Assembly (NCBI RefSeq): GCF_947502065.1
Contig: NZ_CANMYE010000002.1
Location: 434,001 to 498,000, forward strand
DNA from: an uncultured Pseudoteredinibacter sp.
GTDB taxonomy: Bacteria; Pseudomonadota; Gammaproteobacteria; Pseudomonadales; Cellvibrionaceae
Length of the DNA stretch: 64,000 nucleotides
Reading direction: 5' to 3'
The notes beneath the pieces are model-generated. The model worked only from the letters and a program-made list of their open reading frames with translations, had not been told where the DNA came from and searched no databases. Position 1 is the stretch's first letter. The number at the start of each line of letters is the position of its first letter. The translations under genes and the position numbers were made by a program. Below, piece by piece: positions 1-9,091 of the stretch.

Positions 1-141
1 GCTTATGCCGGCTTTTTTATGCCTACTCGTCGATACTTTAGGCAATAGCACAGGCCAGCCAGGCCCAACCCAACAGTAACTATCGCATACAGCAACTTTC
101 TTATAGACTGGCTCTTTTCAAATCAAAGCTGGGAGCCCCCA

Positions 142-615
142 ATGATTCGAACAATCCTTCTTTGCTGCTGCTTTGCAGTCGCAAACTCCTATGCAGGCGC
201 AAAAGAAGCGGTAGATAACACCTTAGACAGATTCCACCAATATGCCGCCGAGGCAAATGGTAAGGCTTATTTTGAACTGATGAGCGAAGATATGGTTTAT
301 CTTGGCACCGATGCTAGCGAGCGTTGGAGCAAAGACGATTTTAAAGGCTATGCCTTACCTTATTTCAATAAAGGCCGCGGCTGGCTGTATACCGCAAAAG
401 AACGCCATATCATTATCAGCAAGGATGGTAAAATGGCGTGGTTTGATGAGCTACTTTGGAATAAAAAGTATGGCCTAGTGCGAGGCTCAGGTGTACTCAG
501 CCTAGAGACAACAGGCGAACAAGAAAACTGGAAGTTCAGGCAGTATAATCTCGCCTTTCCAATCCCCAATGCATTGGCTGGTGAAGTCGTCGCCAAAATT
601 AAACAGCACAAATAG
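142..615 (+). CDS. Secreted NTF2/SnoaL-like protein
   Basis: A 157-residue protein with a cleavable-looking signal peptide (hydrophobic residues 4-17, then SYAGA before KEA). The mature part begins with a helix (DNTLDRFHQYAAEANG) followed by MSEDMVYLGTDASERW and beta-rich stretches ending in an FRQYNLAFPIPN strand. This is the layout of the SnoaL_3/DUF4440 branch of the NTF2 fold, a small cone-shaped domain that binds or converts small ligands. The ATG is preceded by GGGAG at a 7-nt spacing. The next gene follows 3 nt later, so the two are probably co-transcribed. Substrate unknown; the fold call is by sequence pattern only. Confidence 0.7.
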   Translation: MIRTILLCCCFAVANSYAGAKEAVDNTLDRFHQYAAEANGKAYFELMSEDMVYLGTDASERWSKDDFKGYALPYFNKGRGWLYTAKERHIIISKDGKMAWFDELLWNKKYGLVRGSGVLSLETTGEQENWKFRQYNLAFPIPNALAGEVVAKIKQHK

Positions 616-618
616 CCT

Positions 619-885
619 ATGAAAACGATTATTTTCTACCTGGCCCTAATAGCCTCTGTCGCAGGCATATTGATAGCCATTACCGCACTCGCAGGCTTTG
701 GCGGAAACAGCAAGACCGAGACGGCTGTGTTTCTAGGCTTCATGTTCGCAGTAAGCAACGCTGCTATTGCTTATTCGGTGCATATGATCCGAAAAGGCAA
801 AGACATTGGACATAAAGCTTATCCGGCCAGCCTCGTTTCTTTATTACTAGTGATTTTGATGATTTACCGCTGGTGGTCCGTTTAA
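619..885 (+). CDS. Small three-helix membrane protein
   Basis: An 88-residue hydrophobic protein with three likely membrane segments: about residues 4-26, 36-55 and 66-85 (the last ending in MIYRWWSV). No family recognised. It starts 3 nt after the NTF2-like gene and its stop lies 17 nt before the pth start, so it may be the middle member of a three-gene transcript. No catalytic motif is visible. Confidence 0.6.
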   Translation: MKTIIFYLALIASVAGILIAITALAGFGGNSKTETAVFLGFMFAVSNAAIAYSVHMIRKGKDIGHKAYPASLVSLLLVILMIYRWWSV

Positions 886-902
886 GCAGCTCAAGGAATA
901 TT

Positions 903-1484
903 ATGAACAACCCTATTCGTATGATTGTCGGTCTGTGCAATCCCGGCACTGAGTATGATGGCACCCGCCACAATGCCGGCGCCGACTTTGTTGACGAATT
1001 AGCCCGCCAATATGCCGGACAGCTTAGTCCAGAAAGCAAATTTTATGGCGAAGCCGGCCGCATTAATGTCGGCGGTAAAGATATTCGCCTACTGAAGCCA
1101 ACAACCTTTATGAACAGAAGCGGTCAATCTGTAAGCGCGATGGCAAAGTTCTTTAAGATTGCCCCCGAAGAAATCCTAGTTGCCCACGATGAGCTGGATA
1201 TGGACCCAGGTATCGCCAAGCTTAAAATTGGCGGTGGCCATGGCGGCCATAATGGCCTACGCGACATCATCAAGGCTCTTGGCAATAACAATAACTTTGC
1301 TCGTCTACGCATTGGCATTGGCCACCCTGGCAACGCAAAAGAAGTAGCCAATTATGTGTTGAAGCGCCCTTCGGGCAGCGACAAGCAAGCAATTGATGAC
1401 GCAATTTATGAGGCCAGCAAGGTTCTACCTAAAGCCGCTGCTGGCCAGTGGAATGACGCCATGAAAGAACTGCACAGCAAGTAA
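903..1484 (+). CDS. pth: Peptidyl-tRNA hydrolase
   Basis: Cytoplasmic esterase that releases the peptide from peptidyl-tRNAs shed by stalled ribosomes, recycling tRNA. The family signatures are all present: [18 protein letters not shown] at the N-terminus with the catalytic His at about residue 23, [13 protein letters not shown], and [11 protein letters not shown] followed by [13 protein letters not shown] with the conserved Asp and Asn. Length is 193 residues, normal for the family. The frame is open upstream to 873, but that would overlap the preceding gene; AAGGAA just before the ATG at 903 decides the start. The usual companions prs, rplY and ychF are not adjacent here. Confidence 0.96.
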   Translation: MNNPIRMIVGLCNPGTEYDGTRHNAGADFVDELARQYAGQLSPESKFYGEAGRINVGGKDIRLLKPTTFMNRSGQSVSAMAKFFKIAPEEILVAHDELDMDPGIAKLKIGGGHGGHNGLRDIIKALGNNNNFARLRIGIGHPGNAKEVANYVLKRPSGSDKQAIDDAIYEASKVLPKAAAGQWNDAMKELHSK

Positions 1485-1563
1485 TCTTTCTTGGCTCACT
1501 GGAAAACCAATTCTTTAGTGCTACTTTTATTTAGTTGCCTAAGCACTAAAGGATTTAGTCGTC

Positions 1564-2961
1564 GTGAAAAAGCTAGTAATTGCCCTAATGGTTTTGGGCA
1601 TCTGCTCCAAGCATTGTGTCGCTCAGGATTTAAGCCCAAATAACCTAGATATTGTCAGCCTTAACAATGCTGGCGATATTGCCGATAGCCATGCCGATAA
1701 CCCAGCCGTCTCTGACGACGGCCGTTTTGTAGCCTTTCAATCATCTGCGACAAACTTAGCCCCGGGCCACGGCGGCTCTAGCGATATTTATCTGAGGGAT
1801 CGCCAAAACAACAGTACGATCCGAGTCAGCCAAGGACTTGGCAATACTCCAAGCAATGGAAACTCCACCCGCCCCGCCATCACGCCTGACGGGCGCTATG
1901 TCGCCTTTACATCACTAGCCACCAACCTAGTAATAGCTGATAACAACGGCAACAAAGATGCCTTTGTATACGACAGGCTAAACAACAGCATCGAAAGGAT
2001 CAGCATCCGCAGTGATGGCAACGAAGGCAGCCAAGATACCGGAGATCAAGTATCGATTTCCGATGATGGGCAGCTACTTACTTTTGTTGGAGGCGGTGAT
2101 CTGGCTACCCCCGCCGCCGCTAACAATGAACATGTCTATCTGCATAACCGCAGCACAGGGCAAACCACGCTGGTAAGCCAAGCCGCTGGAACTGAAGCTA
2201 ATGCAGCTTCCAGACGACCATATATAGAGGGCTCAGGCAAGCACATTATCTTTATTTCTGAAGCCAGCAATCTCGTTCCAGGGGATGGCAATGCCATTGG
2301 GGATATTTTTAGCTGCGAAGTGAGCAGTGGCACCATGAGCCGAGTCAGCCTTACAGTCGGCGGAAACGAAATCACCGATCTGGCTTCAAACTTTCGCCCC
2401 GTCATTGCAGCCAATGGTCGGATCAGCGCCATGATTCACCCATCCGGTCAATTGCTGTCCAGCGATAGCAATGGCCGACGGGATATCATCATTCACGACA
2501 ACAGTAATGGGCAAAACTCTGCCGTCAGTCAACACAGCAACGGAGACCTTGGCAATCACAACAGCGCAGGATCAGCCATTAGTGAGGACGGCCGCTTCAT
2601 CAGCTTTTGGTCAGATGCCAGCAACCTTGTAGACAATGACAACAATGCCTCTCGAGACACCTTCCTATACGACCGAGAGAGCCAAAACACCTTTCGCATC
2701 AACCTTAGCCGCACTGGCCAGGAAGCAGACGGAGCAAGCTCTCAAACCGATATCTCAGGAAACGGCCAATTCATTGCCTTTGGCTCAGCCGCCAGCAATA
2801 TTACCCCTACGGCTAACCCAAGCGGCCAACGACAAATTTTGCTGATGCGAAACCCCATGATGAGCAACGACAACCATGCCGTTCCGAGCCTTCCAATTCC
2901 CATGCAAGTTATCTTGTTTAGCGCTCTACTGGGCCTAGTGGCACGTTTTAGAGCCAAATAG
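1564..2961 (+). CDS. Exported WD40-like (PD40) beta-propeller protein
   Basis: A 465-residue exported protein starting with GTG, with AAAGGA about 10 nt upstream. It has an N-terminal signal peptide (hydrophobic to about residue 20) and then about six repeats of roughly 65 residues. Each carries a DDGRFVAF-type strand, a SxATNL turn and a DIYLRDRxxxxxxRVS strand, the pattern of TolB/PD40 propellers. Near the C-terminus VPSLPIP is followed by a hydrophobic segment and a basic RFRAK tail, which resembles a C-terminal sorting or anchoring signal. Likely cell-surface or periplasmic; ligand unknown. No other gene in the window is an obvious partner. Confidence 0.75.
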   Translation: MKKLVIALMVLGICSKHCVAQDLSPNNLDIVSLNNAGDIADSHADNPAVSDDGRFVAFQSSATNLAPGHGGSSDIYLRDRQNNSTIRVSQGLGNTPSNGNSTRPAITPDGRYVAFTSLATNLVIADNNGNKDAFVYDRLNNSIERISIRSDGNEGSQDTGDQVSISDDGQLLTFVGGGDLATPAAANNEHVYLHNRSTGQTTLVSQAAGTEANAASRRPYIEGSGKHIIFISEASNLVPGDGNAIGDIFSCEVSSGTMSRVSLTVGGNEITDLASNFRPVIAANGRISAMIHPSGQLLSSDSNGRRDIIIHDNSNGQNSAVSQHSNGDLGNHNSAGSAISEDGRFISFWSDASNLVDNDNNASRDTFLYDRESQNTFRINLSRTGQEADGASSQTDISGNGQFIAFGSAASNITPTANPSGQRQILLMRNPMMSNDNHAVPSLPIPMQVILFSALLGLVARFRAK

Positions 2962-3038
2962 CCAAGTTGCAATTTGAGCGCAGACAGCTGTTATTCGTCT
3001 ATGCTTCAGTGTCATAACAACTAGAACTGGAGATGACG

Positions 3039-4883
3039 ATGAAACCCCTAGCCCTCGCGACATGCGTTTCGGCGCTGGCCTTATTTGGCTGCAATGAGCA
3101 AAACCAAACAGCTGCAAGCCAGAATCAAGCTGCCGAGCAAACAAATGCACAAGCCTCGGCGCCAAGCGCCGAACAAGCTGCTGCATTCCTTAAAAAAGCC
3201 AACGATGAACTGGCTCAATCTCTAGAAGATTATGGCCGCGCTTCATGGATAGCCGCGACCTACATCAACTTCGATTCCCAGTACCTAGAGGCCAAAGCGG
3301 CAACCGAGTTCAGCTTGCTGAGCGTGAAGCTGGCAAAAGAAGCAGCCAAATATGACCAAGTGCAACTCGACGCATCTAGCCGCCGCCAAATGAACGCCCT
3401 AAAGAAAACCTTAAGCTTTCCAGCTCCGAATGATCCCGCACAAGCTAAGCGCCTAGCGGAGATTGGCTCCAAGATGCAAGGCATGTATGGCAAAGGCAAA
3501 TACTGTAATGACGAACGCTGCTACAACCTTGGTGAAATGAGTGCGGTTTTCGCTAATAGTCGAGACCCAGAACTTTTAAAAGAGCTATGGGCCGGCTGGC
3601 GCCAAGTTTCACCGCCAATGCGCCCATTGTATGAAGAGCAAGTTAGCATTGCTAACAAAGGCGCCAAAGACCTAGGCTTTGAAAACCTGAGTGTTCTGTG
3701 GCGTTCCAAGTACGATATGGATCCAGATGCATTTGCCGCCGATGCCGACGCCCAATGGCAAAAAGTGAAGCCACTCTATGACTCATTACAGTGTCATGTG
3801 CGCGCCAAACTAAACGAGCACTATGGCGATGATGTTGCACCGGCGACAGGCAAAATCCCAGCACACCTACTCGGCAATATGTGGGCCCAAACTTGGGGTA
3901 ACGTTTACGATCTAGTGAAACCTGAAGGCGTTGAGCAAAGCTATAACGTCACTCAGCTGATTGAAAAATCAGGTATGAGTGAAATGGATATGGTAAAAAC
4001 CGGTGAAGCTTTCTTTAGTTCTTTAGGCTTTAAAGAGCTGCCAGAAACCTTTTGGGAACGTTCACAATTTACTAAGCCAGAAGATCGTGATGTTGTCTGC
4101 CATGCTAGCGCTTGGGACATCGATAATGTCGAAGATTTACGCATTAAGATGTGTATTCAAAAGAACAGTGAAGATTTTCAGACCATCCATCATGAGCTAG
4201 GTCATAACTATTATCAGCGCGCCTACAATCAACAACCAATGTTGTTCCGTGAAAGCGCAAACGACGGTTTCCACGAAGCCTTGGGTGACGTTGTCGGCCT
4301 ATCAATCACTCCAAGCTACTTGGTTCAAATTGGTCTACTGAATAAAGAACCCCCTGCGTCTGAAGATCTTGGCTTCTTGATGCAGCAAGCTTTGGATAAA
4401 ATTGCCTTCTTGCCATTTGGCCTACTCGTAGATAAGTGGCGCTGGCAAGTATTCAACGGCGACCTACAGCCTGCGGATTACAACAAAGGTTGGTGGGAGC
4501 TGCGTGAAAAATATCAAGGCATTACTCCGCCACTAGCGCGCAGCGAGGCTGATTTTGATCCAGGTGCAAAATACCATGTACCGGGCAATACTCCGTACAC
4601 TCGCTATTTCCTAGCCTTTATTCAACAGTTCCAATTCCATCGCGCATTGTGTGAAAAAGCTGGCTATCAAGGCCCACTTCATCGCTGCTCTATTTACAAC
4701 AATAAAGAAGTTGGTGAGAGCTTAAAAACCATGATGGCTATGGGTTCTAGTCGTCCTTGGCAAGATGCTATGGAAGCGGTAACAGGCCAGCGCGAGCTGG
4801 ATGCTTCAGCGATCATTGATTACTTTGCGCCATTAAAAGTTTGGTTAGACGAGCAAAACAAAGGCCGTCAATGCGGCTGGTAA
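3039..4883 (+). CDS. M2-family peptidyl-dipeptidase (ACE-like) lipoprotein
   Basis: Zinc metallopeptidase of the angiotensin-converting-enzyme family, expected to cut dipeptides from peptide C-termini in the periplasm. The zinc site is clear: HELGH at residues 385-389, and the third ligand Glu in the downstream GFHEALGD. The N-terminus has a lipoprotein signal with lipobox LFGC, so Cys18 should be lipidated. About 600 residues matches single-domain bacterial ACE homologues. An in-frame ATG lies 6 nt earlier (3033), but GGAG directly abuts it; the ATG at 3039 has proper spacing and is preferred. It is followed by a strong hairpin. Confidence 0.93.
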   Translation: MKPLALATCVSALALFGCNEQNQTAASQNQAAEQTNAQASAPSAEQAAAFLKKANDELAQSLEDYGRASWIAATYINFDSQYLEAKAATEFSLLSVKLAKEAAKYDQVQLDASSRRQMNALKKTLSFPAPNDPAQAKRLAEIGSKMQGMYGKGKYCNDERCYNLGEMSAVFANSRDPELLKELWAGWRQVSPPMRPLYEEQVSIANKGAKDLGFENLSVLWRSKYDMDPDAFAADADAQWQKVKPLYDSLQCHVRAKLNEHYGDDVAPATGKIPAHLLGNMWAQTWGNVYDLVKPEGVEQSYNVTQLIEKSGMSEMDMVKTGEAFFSSLGFKELPETFWERSQFTKPEDRDVVCHASAWDIDNVEDLRIKMCIQKNSEDFQTIHHELGHNYYQRAYNQQPMLFRESANDGFHEALGDVVGLSITPSYLVQIGLLNKEPPASEDLGFLMQQALDKIAFLPFGLLVDKWRWQVFNGDLQPADYNKGWWELREKYQGITPPLARSEADFDPGAKYHVPGNTPYTRYFLAFIQQFQFHRALCEKAGYQGPLHRCSIYNNKEVGESLKTMMAMGSSRPWQDAMEAVTGQRELDASAIIDYFAPLKVWLDEQNKGRQCGW

Positions 4884-4911
4884 TTTAGCTCTACCTTTTA
4901 CTAACTTCCCA

Positions 4912-4950
4912 CTGCCCCACTCTATCTATTAAATGGATAGAGTGGGGCAG
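4912..4950 (+). terminator. Hairpin after the M2 peptidase gene
   Basis: A perfect 15-bp stem (CTGCCCCACTCTATC and its complement) with a 9-nt loop lies 29 bp after the peptidase stop. It is followed by only a weak pyrimidine run (CTTCTCT), so it may act as a terminator or mRNA-stabilising hairpin rather than a textbook intrinsic terminator. Confidence 0.6.
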
Positions 4951-5009
4951 CTTCTCTACTAAGGGTTCAAACTGCTCTCAACTTCAAAGGCCTTTCAAAC
5001 TAACTTCCA

Positions 5010-5576
5010 CTATGCTTTCCAGGCTATTTCTCGGCGCAACATCATCCACAAACTAATCATATAAGCGAACACCACTGCCAACGCAATCGCACTCAAGCTA
5101 TTTTTAGGAAATAAATAAAACGCAGACACCACCATTAATGTTCGGAGAACGGCATGAATAATTCCTAAAGGGTGTTGAATAATCCAAGAGTAGACCACCC
5201 AGTGCAAACCCAAAGCAATTGCCAAGCTAAGTGGTAGCAATTCGGGTTCAATAAACAACAGGGGGATGTGCACCGCCCAAAGCAAATTCACCATTAATAC
5301 ACAGTACCCCATTAAGGTCGCCAAAGGGTTAGTGCGTGACATCAAATCTTCTTGTCTAAACTTGGCTATTAATAAGGCCAATGGAAAAATAGCACCACTC
5401 GAAAACAGTAAAACATAAATCGCTAATTTCGAATCCAGAAAAAAGCTGATGACAGCAATGAACAGCCAAACCAGCATGCCGGCCAATGGCATGGAAATAG
5501 ATCTCTGACTACGCCGTTCAAAATCAGCCCTCATTTGCTCAATACTGGAAAATTGATTCGCTTTAATATCAGACAT
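5010..5576 (-). CDS. Multi-pass membrane protein, DUF7010-like
   Basis: A 188-residue integral membrane protein. After a short cytosolic N-terminus (MSDIKANQFSSIEQMRADFE) there are about six hydrophobic segments. The pattern of an amphipathic N-terminal helix, evenly spaced membrane helices and a basic end (MMLRREIAWKA) resembles DUF7010 proteins, whose function is not known. The frame is open upstream to 5612, but the ATG at 5576 is preceded by AAGG and gives the natural N-terminus. It stands alone, with about 230 bp separating it from the deaminase gene. Confidence 0.6.
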   Translation of the reverse strand: MSDIKANQFSSIEQMRADFERRSQRSISMPLAGMLVWLFIAVISFFLDSKLAIYVLLFSSGAIFPLALLIAKFRQEDLMSRTNPLATLMGYCVLMVNLLWAVHIPLLFIEPELLPLSLAIALGLHWVVYSWIIQHPLGIIHAVLRTLMVVSAFYLFPKNSLSAIALAVVFAYMISLWMMLRREIAWKA

Positions 5577-5809
5577 AATTCGCTTGGCCTTGAGAAAATA
5601 ATGTTGTTGCAAAACTCAACTAAGAACGCTAGAAACCCACACAAGCTTCACTTAAGTAGCGCTTCAATCGGATGTTGTCTTGAGCTTGCCCAATGCTTAA
5701 AAACGAAGCAATAAACCTTAATAAAGCTTACACTTTCGAACTTTTAACTACACAGAAAACCAAAATTCACAGAAAACTGAAAGTGAATAACTCAAGATTA
5801 CTTAGCCGC

Positions 5810-6250
5810 TTAGGAAAGCCCAAGATAAGGGCTTAAAAACTTACCCACTTCCGCCTCACAACACCCGAACTCCACAACAACTCCAGCATCGCGCAGCATT
5901 TTAATTCCCCGGCCATTATTGCGAGGGTCGGGATCTAGCATCGCTACTACTACGTGCTTAATGCCAGAATCAATTAGAGTTTGCGCACAAGATGGTGTGC
6001 GACCTACAAATGAACATGGCTCCAAAGTTACATAGGCTGTGAGATCAGCGCTATCGCAATTACAGGCATTGAGCGCCTGGACCTCTGCGTGATTGCCGCC
6101 AATGGCTTGAGTAAAGCCACGAGCGACAACAAGGCCATGCTTTACTAGCAAACAGGCCACAGGCGGATTTGGTAAGCAAGCTGGTAGAGCTTGTCGAGAT
6201 AAAGCCAGCGCTTGCAGCATAAAAGCCTGCTTTTGCCTATGCCGCTGCAA
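5810..6250 (-). CDS. RibD-type pyrimidine deaminase domain protein (no reductase domain)
   Basis: A 146-residue zinc-dependent deaminase of the cytidine deaminase fold. It matches the N-terminal half of RibD, which deaminates a riboflavin precursor: PNPPVACLLV, then HAEVQALN (zinc His and catalytic Glu) and PCSFVGRTPSC (the two zinc Cys). The C-terminal reductase half of RibD is absent, so it cannot carry out both RibD steps alone. The likely start is TTG at 6250, with GGAAGG 7 nt before it inside the end of the glutaredoxin gene; an internal ATG at 6220 is the alternative. Last gene of the minus-strand run from 9781. It could be a second deaminase with another substrate. Confidence 0.8.
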   Translation of the reverse strand: MQRHRQKQAFMLQALALSRQALPACLPNPPVACLLVKHGLVVARGFTQAIGGNHAEVQALNACNCDSADLTAYVTLEPCSFVGRTPSCAQTLIDSGIKHVVVAMLDPDPRNNGRGIKMLRDAGVVVEFGCCEAEVGKFLSPYLGLS

Positions 6251-6253
6251 TCG

Positions 6254-6586
6254 TTAGCCTTCCAGATATTTTAAAATGCGCTTTGTATCAAAACCCTTTA
6301 TTACCTTGCCGTTTACCAGCAACAAAGGGACACCGCGACCACCAAGCGCCTTGAATTGATCATACCCCTCGCTTGAGCTTTCGACATCATACTCATAATA
6401 GGGAATATTATTCTGCTCTAAGAACTTGCGTGTTTTTTTACAATAAGCGCACCACTGTGTGGCGTATAGAATAACTCTTTCTTCATGCTTGGCTGCATAT
6501 TCGGGAGCAGGGCTATGAAAGCTAAAAAGCTCGTCGCGAAACTGAAACAACACAATAAAAATTGCAAGAAATATAAACTTTTTCAA
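6254..6586 (-). CDS. Membrane-anchored glutaredoxin-like protein
   Basis: A 110-residue thioredoxin-fold protein. An N-terminal hydrophobic segment (KKFIFLAIFIVLF) anchors or exports it. The glutaredoxin domain follows, with the CAYC redox site in ATQWCAYCKKTRKFL and the GVPLLLVNGKVIKGFD cis-proline/GSH-binding region. A role in thiol-disulfide exchange at the membrane is likely. The start appears to be TTG, preceded by GGTGAG; no nearer ATG fits. It lies between the VWA gene (38 nt upstream) and the deaminase gene (3 nt downstream). Confidence 0.85.
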   Translation of the reverse strand: MKKFIFLAIFIVLFQFRDELFSFHSPAPEYAAKHEERVILYATQWCAYCKKTRKFLEQNNIPYYEYDVESSSEGYDQFKALGGRGVPLLLVNGKVIKGFDTKRILKYLEG

Positions 6587-6624
6587 TACTCACCCACCAA
6601 AGTATTCCAGCCCAGGACCCAATA

Positions 6625-8094
6625 TTAACTGTGCTTAAGCAAATTACCTAGAATGCGCTCAAGATCCTTTAGAGAATTACAACAATGCAGCTCTGAGCAA
6701 TAAGGGCGATATGAGGCCATTATAGAATCGCCAGTGTCCCAACTATTGATATGTTCTGGGTTTAGCCACAGAACCCGCCCTGCCTGAAGATAAACCTTCT
6801 GCCAAATATCCGCACGGCCATTACCATTATTATTGCGAGCATCACCCAACATGATAACCGTGGTCTTTTGATCAACATCCTTCAGTGTATTTTCGGAGAA
6901 ATCCGCCAAGGCCTTATCATAGCTAGTGGACTGATTCGCCCACTTAGACATTATTTCAGCCAATGCATCTTCTAATTTATGTTCCTTAAACAGATCGGTA
7001 ACTTCACCCATATCGGAAGAAAATACGAAAGAACGGCTACGGGGCAAGACCTCTTGCAAGCTGTGAACGAATAATAATAAAAAGCGCGCCACCCGGCTTA
7101 CAGACCCACTGACATCACAAATCACCATAACCTTAGGGCGATCTACCACGGTGGATTTCCAGCGAGTATGGAACAACACTCCATCATAGGCAGCATTAGC
7201 CGCTATGGTTTTACGCACATCTAGTAGACCGCGCTTGCGTAATTTTCTCTTGCGACTGTGAAGACTTGCCAAACGCTTGGCAGCCTTTCGCACCAAATCA
7301 GCCATTTGATGCATATAGTGGTTATCGATATTGGTAAGCTTTACTTTCTGCAAGGTGGTTTCACGCAGTTGCTGCCCCTTTGCCTCGGCATAAAGTAGAT
7401 ATTGCTGCTCAACATAATCTTTAACCTGCTCTTGCAGCTGGGCCTGGGCAGATCTGAGCCGATTAGCCAAACGTTGCTGAGCCAGTTCATCACTTGCATC
7501 TAAGGCCAGCAATTCTTGGTTTAAAGCTTCGTTACCCATGCGATTCATCATGCGGTAACTAAACAAAGGCTTTTGGGTAAATAACTGAATATTTTGAACC
7601 GATTCTTGCTGCCCAGCTTTGGCTATCGCCATTGCAATGGCCGCTGGGTCTGACGCTTGCAGCATTTTTCCCAAGGGGGAGCTGGCGGAAACTTCTGTAG
7701 CAGAGTTCTCCGAAGACTCATCTTGCTCATTGTCTTCAGATTCGCCCCCACCCTGCCCAGAACTGCTGGACACCTCACTTGCGTCGTCATTTGATGACGA
7801 CTCATCAGAACTCTGTTCATTCTGTTGTTCTAAATCATCGCCATCTTCAAGCGCCTCAGAACCTGAGGGTGAGGCAGTCTCCGCAAACTTAAAAAATTCA
7901 TCAAAGTAGTGTTCGTAAGTTTGCTTATCTTGCTCATTCTTTGCCAACACTAAGCCAAGGCCCTGACGCAAGCGAGACTTTCCTTGCAAGCCCAAAAGCT
8001 CCGCTGCTTTTAAGGCATCTAGAGTCTCCGCAGGGGATATCGGCACCCCCTGCTGACGCAAAGTATGGATAAAATCGGCAAAAACTTTCTGCAC
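6625..8094 (-). CDS. CoxE-like VWA-domain protein
   Basis: A 489-residue cytosolic protein of the CoxE/VWA family that works with MoxR AAA+ ATPases in metallo-enzyme or complex maturation. An N-terminal helical domain (FIHTLRQQGVPISPAETLDAL) is followed by a long acidic Ser/Glu/Asp-rich linker at about residues 90-140. A helical middle region precedes a C-terminal VWA domain with the MIDAS motif DVSGS. It starts at GTG 44 nt after the MoxR gene. The client is unknown. The acidic low-complexity linker is longer than I would expect but lies between domains. Confidence 0.9.
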   Translation of the reverse strand: MQKVFADFIHTLRQQGVPISPAETLDALKAAELLGLQGKSRLRQGLGLVLAKNEQDKQTYEHYFDEFFKFAETASPSGSEALEDGDDLEQQNEQSSDESSSNDDASEVSSSSGQGGGESEDNEQDESSENSATEVSASSPLGKMLQASDPAAIAMAIAKAGQQESVQNIQLFTQKPLFSYRMMNRMGNEALNQELLALDASDELAQQRLANRLRSAQAQLQEQVKDYVEQQYLLYAEAKGQQLRETTLQKVKLTNIDNHYMHQMADLVRKAAKRLASLHSRKRKLRKRGLLDVRKTIAANAAYDGVLFHTRWKSTVVDRPKVMVICDVSGSVSRVARFLLLFVHSLQEVLPRSRSFVFSSDMGEVTDLFKEHKLEDALAEIMSKWANQSTSYDKALADFSENTLKDVDQKTTVIMLGDARNNNGNGRADIWQKVYLQAGRVLWLNPEHINSWDTGDSIMASYRPYCSELHCCNSLKDLERILGNLLKHS

Positions 8095-8138
8095 GTTAAC
8101 TAACCTATATATGAATACAGTACATTTTTAAAAACGAA

Positions 8139-9080
8139 TTATTTAGGATTAATTTGCGTCATGATTTTGCGAAGCTCAGGCTCCACAATTTCAATATCGT
8201 CCTGATATTTTAATAATAGGCTCAGGGTATCTCTCACCCACTTTTCATCAAGGCTGTCAACATTTAACAGTAATAAAGCACGCGCCCAATCGATAGATTC
8301 ACTAATTGCCGGCACTTTCTTTAAGGCCATTTGGCGTAACTCATGCACAAAATCGACCAGCTGATCTCTCAAGCTACCGTCCATATCCGGCACCTGGCTG
8401 GCGATAATTTGGTTTTCCAGTGCAGTCTCAGGGAATGGAATATGCAAGTGCAAACAGCGACGTTTCAGTGCATCTCCAAGCTCGCGCGTATTATTACTGG
8501 TAAGAAAAACAATCGGCTTGCTCTTGGCCTTTACCGTTCCAATTTCTGGAATAGATACTTGGTAATCTGACAGCAGTTCCAAAAGAAAAGCTTCAAACTC
8601 TTGATCGGACTTATCAATTTCATCAATCAATAAGACCGCGCCATCTGGCTCTCGTAAAGCTTGCAACAATGGTCGGGTTTCTAAAAACTGCTCTGAGTAA
8701 AAGATATCGCCAAAGGAGTGTAAGCGCTCAACAGACTCATCCAAACCACGAGCACCACGCATCACATCTCCAAGCTGATCTTTTAAAACCTGGGTGTAAA
8801 GAAGCTGTTTGCCGTATTTCCATTCATACAGTGCTTTGGCCTCATCTAAACCTTCATAACACTGCATACGAATCAGTGGCGCAGCTAAATACTCAGCGGT
8901 TACCTTCGCCAGCTCTGTTTTACCAACACCAGGAGGGCCTTCAACGAGAATAGGTTTTTGTAAATGGCAAGCTAGATACACAGCTGTAGCGATTGAGTCG
9001 CTACAAATGTATCCACGCTTTTCAAATGCTTCCTGCAAGACTTCTGGCGAAGCGATCTTATCTGCGTGCTTAATAATCAT
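8139..9080 (-). CDS. MoxR-family AAA+ ATPase
   Basis: A 313-residue AAA+ chaperone-like ATPase. Walker A is GPPGVGKT, Walker B is LLIDEIDK, sensor 1 is FLTSNNTRELGDALKRRC with the arginine finger near RRC, and a C-terminal lid domain follows. MoxR proteins remodel or insert cofactors into partner complexes together with a VWA protein; the partner is encoded directly downstream. The nitroreductase gene ends 11 nt upstream, so transcription probably begins there. Confidence 0.93.
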   Translation of the reverse strand: MIIKHADKIASPEVLQEAFEKRGYICSDSIATAVYLACHLQKPILVEGPPGVGKTELAKVTAEYLAAPLIRMQCYEGLDEAKALYEWKYGKQLLYTQVLKDQLGDVMRGARGLDESVERLHSFGDIFYSEQFLETRPLLQALREPDGAVLLIDEIDKSDQEFEAFLLELLSDYQVSIPEIGTVKAKSKPIVFLTSNNTRELGDALKRRCLHLHIPFPETALENQIIASQVPDMDGSLRDQLVDFVHELRQMALKKVPAISESIDWARALLLLNVDSLDEKWVRDTLSLLLKYQDDIEIVEPELRKIMTQINPK

Positions 9081-9091
9081 GCCAAGTGTAC

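Noticed and set aside
3..95. Short hydrophobic minus-strand reading frame at the left edge ending in KKPA
   Set aside because: It has no ATG, only a possible TTG start with a weak ribosome site, and no homologue I recognise; too short to support.
4971..5000. GGTTCAAAC resembling a tRNA T-loop
   Set aside because: No acceptor or anticodon arm pairs around it; no tRNA cloverleaf could be found.
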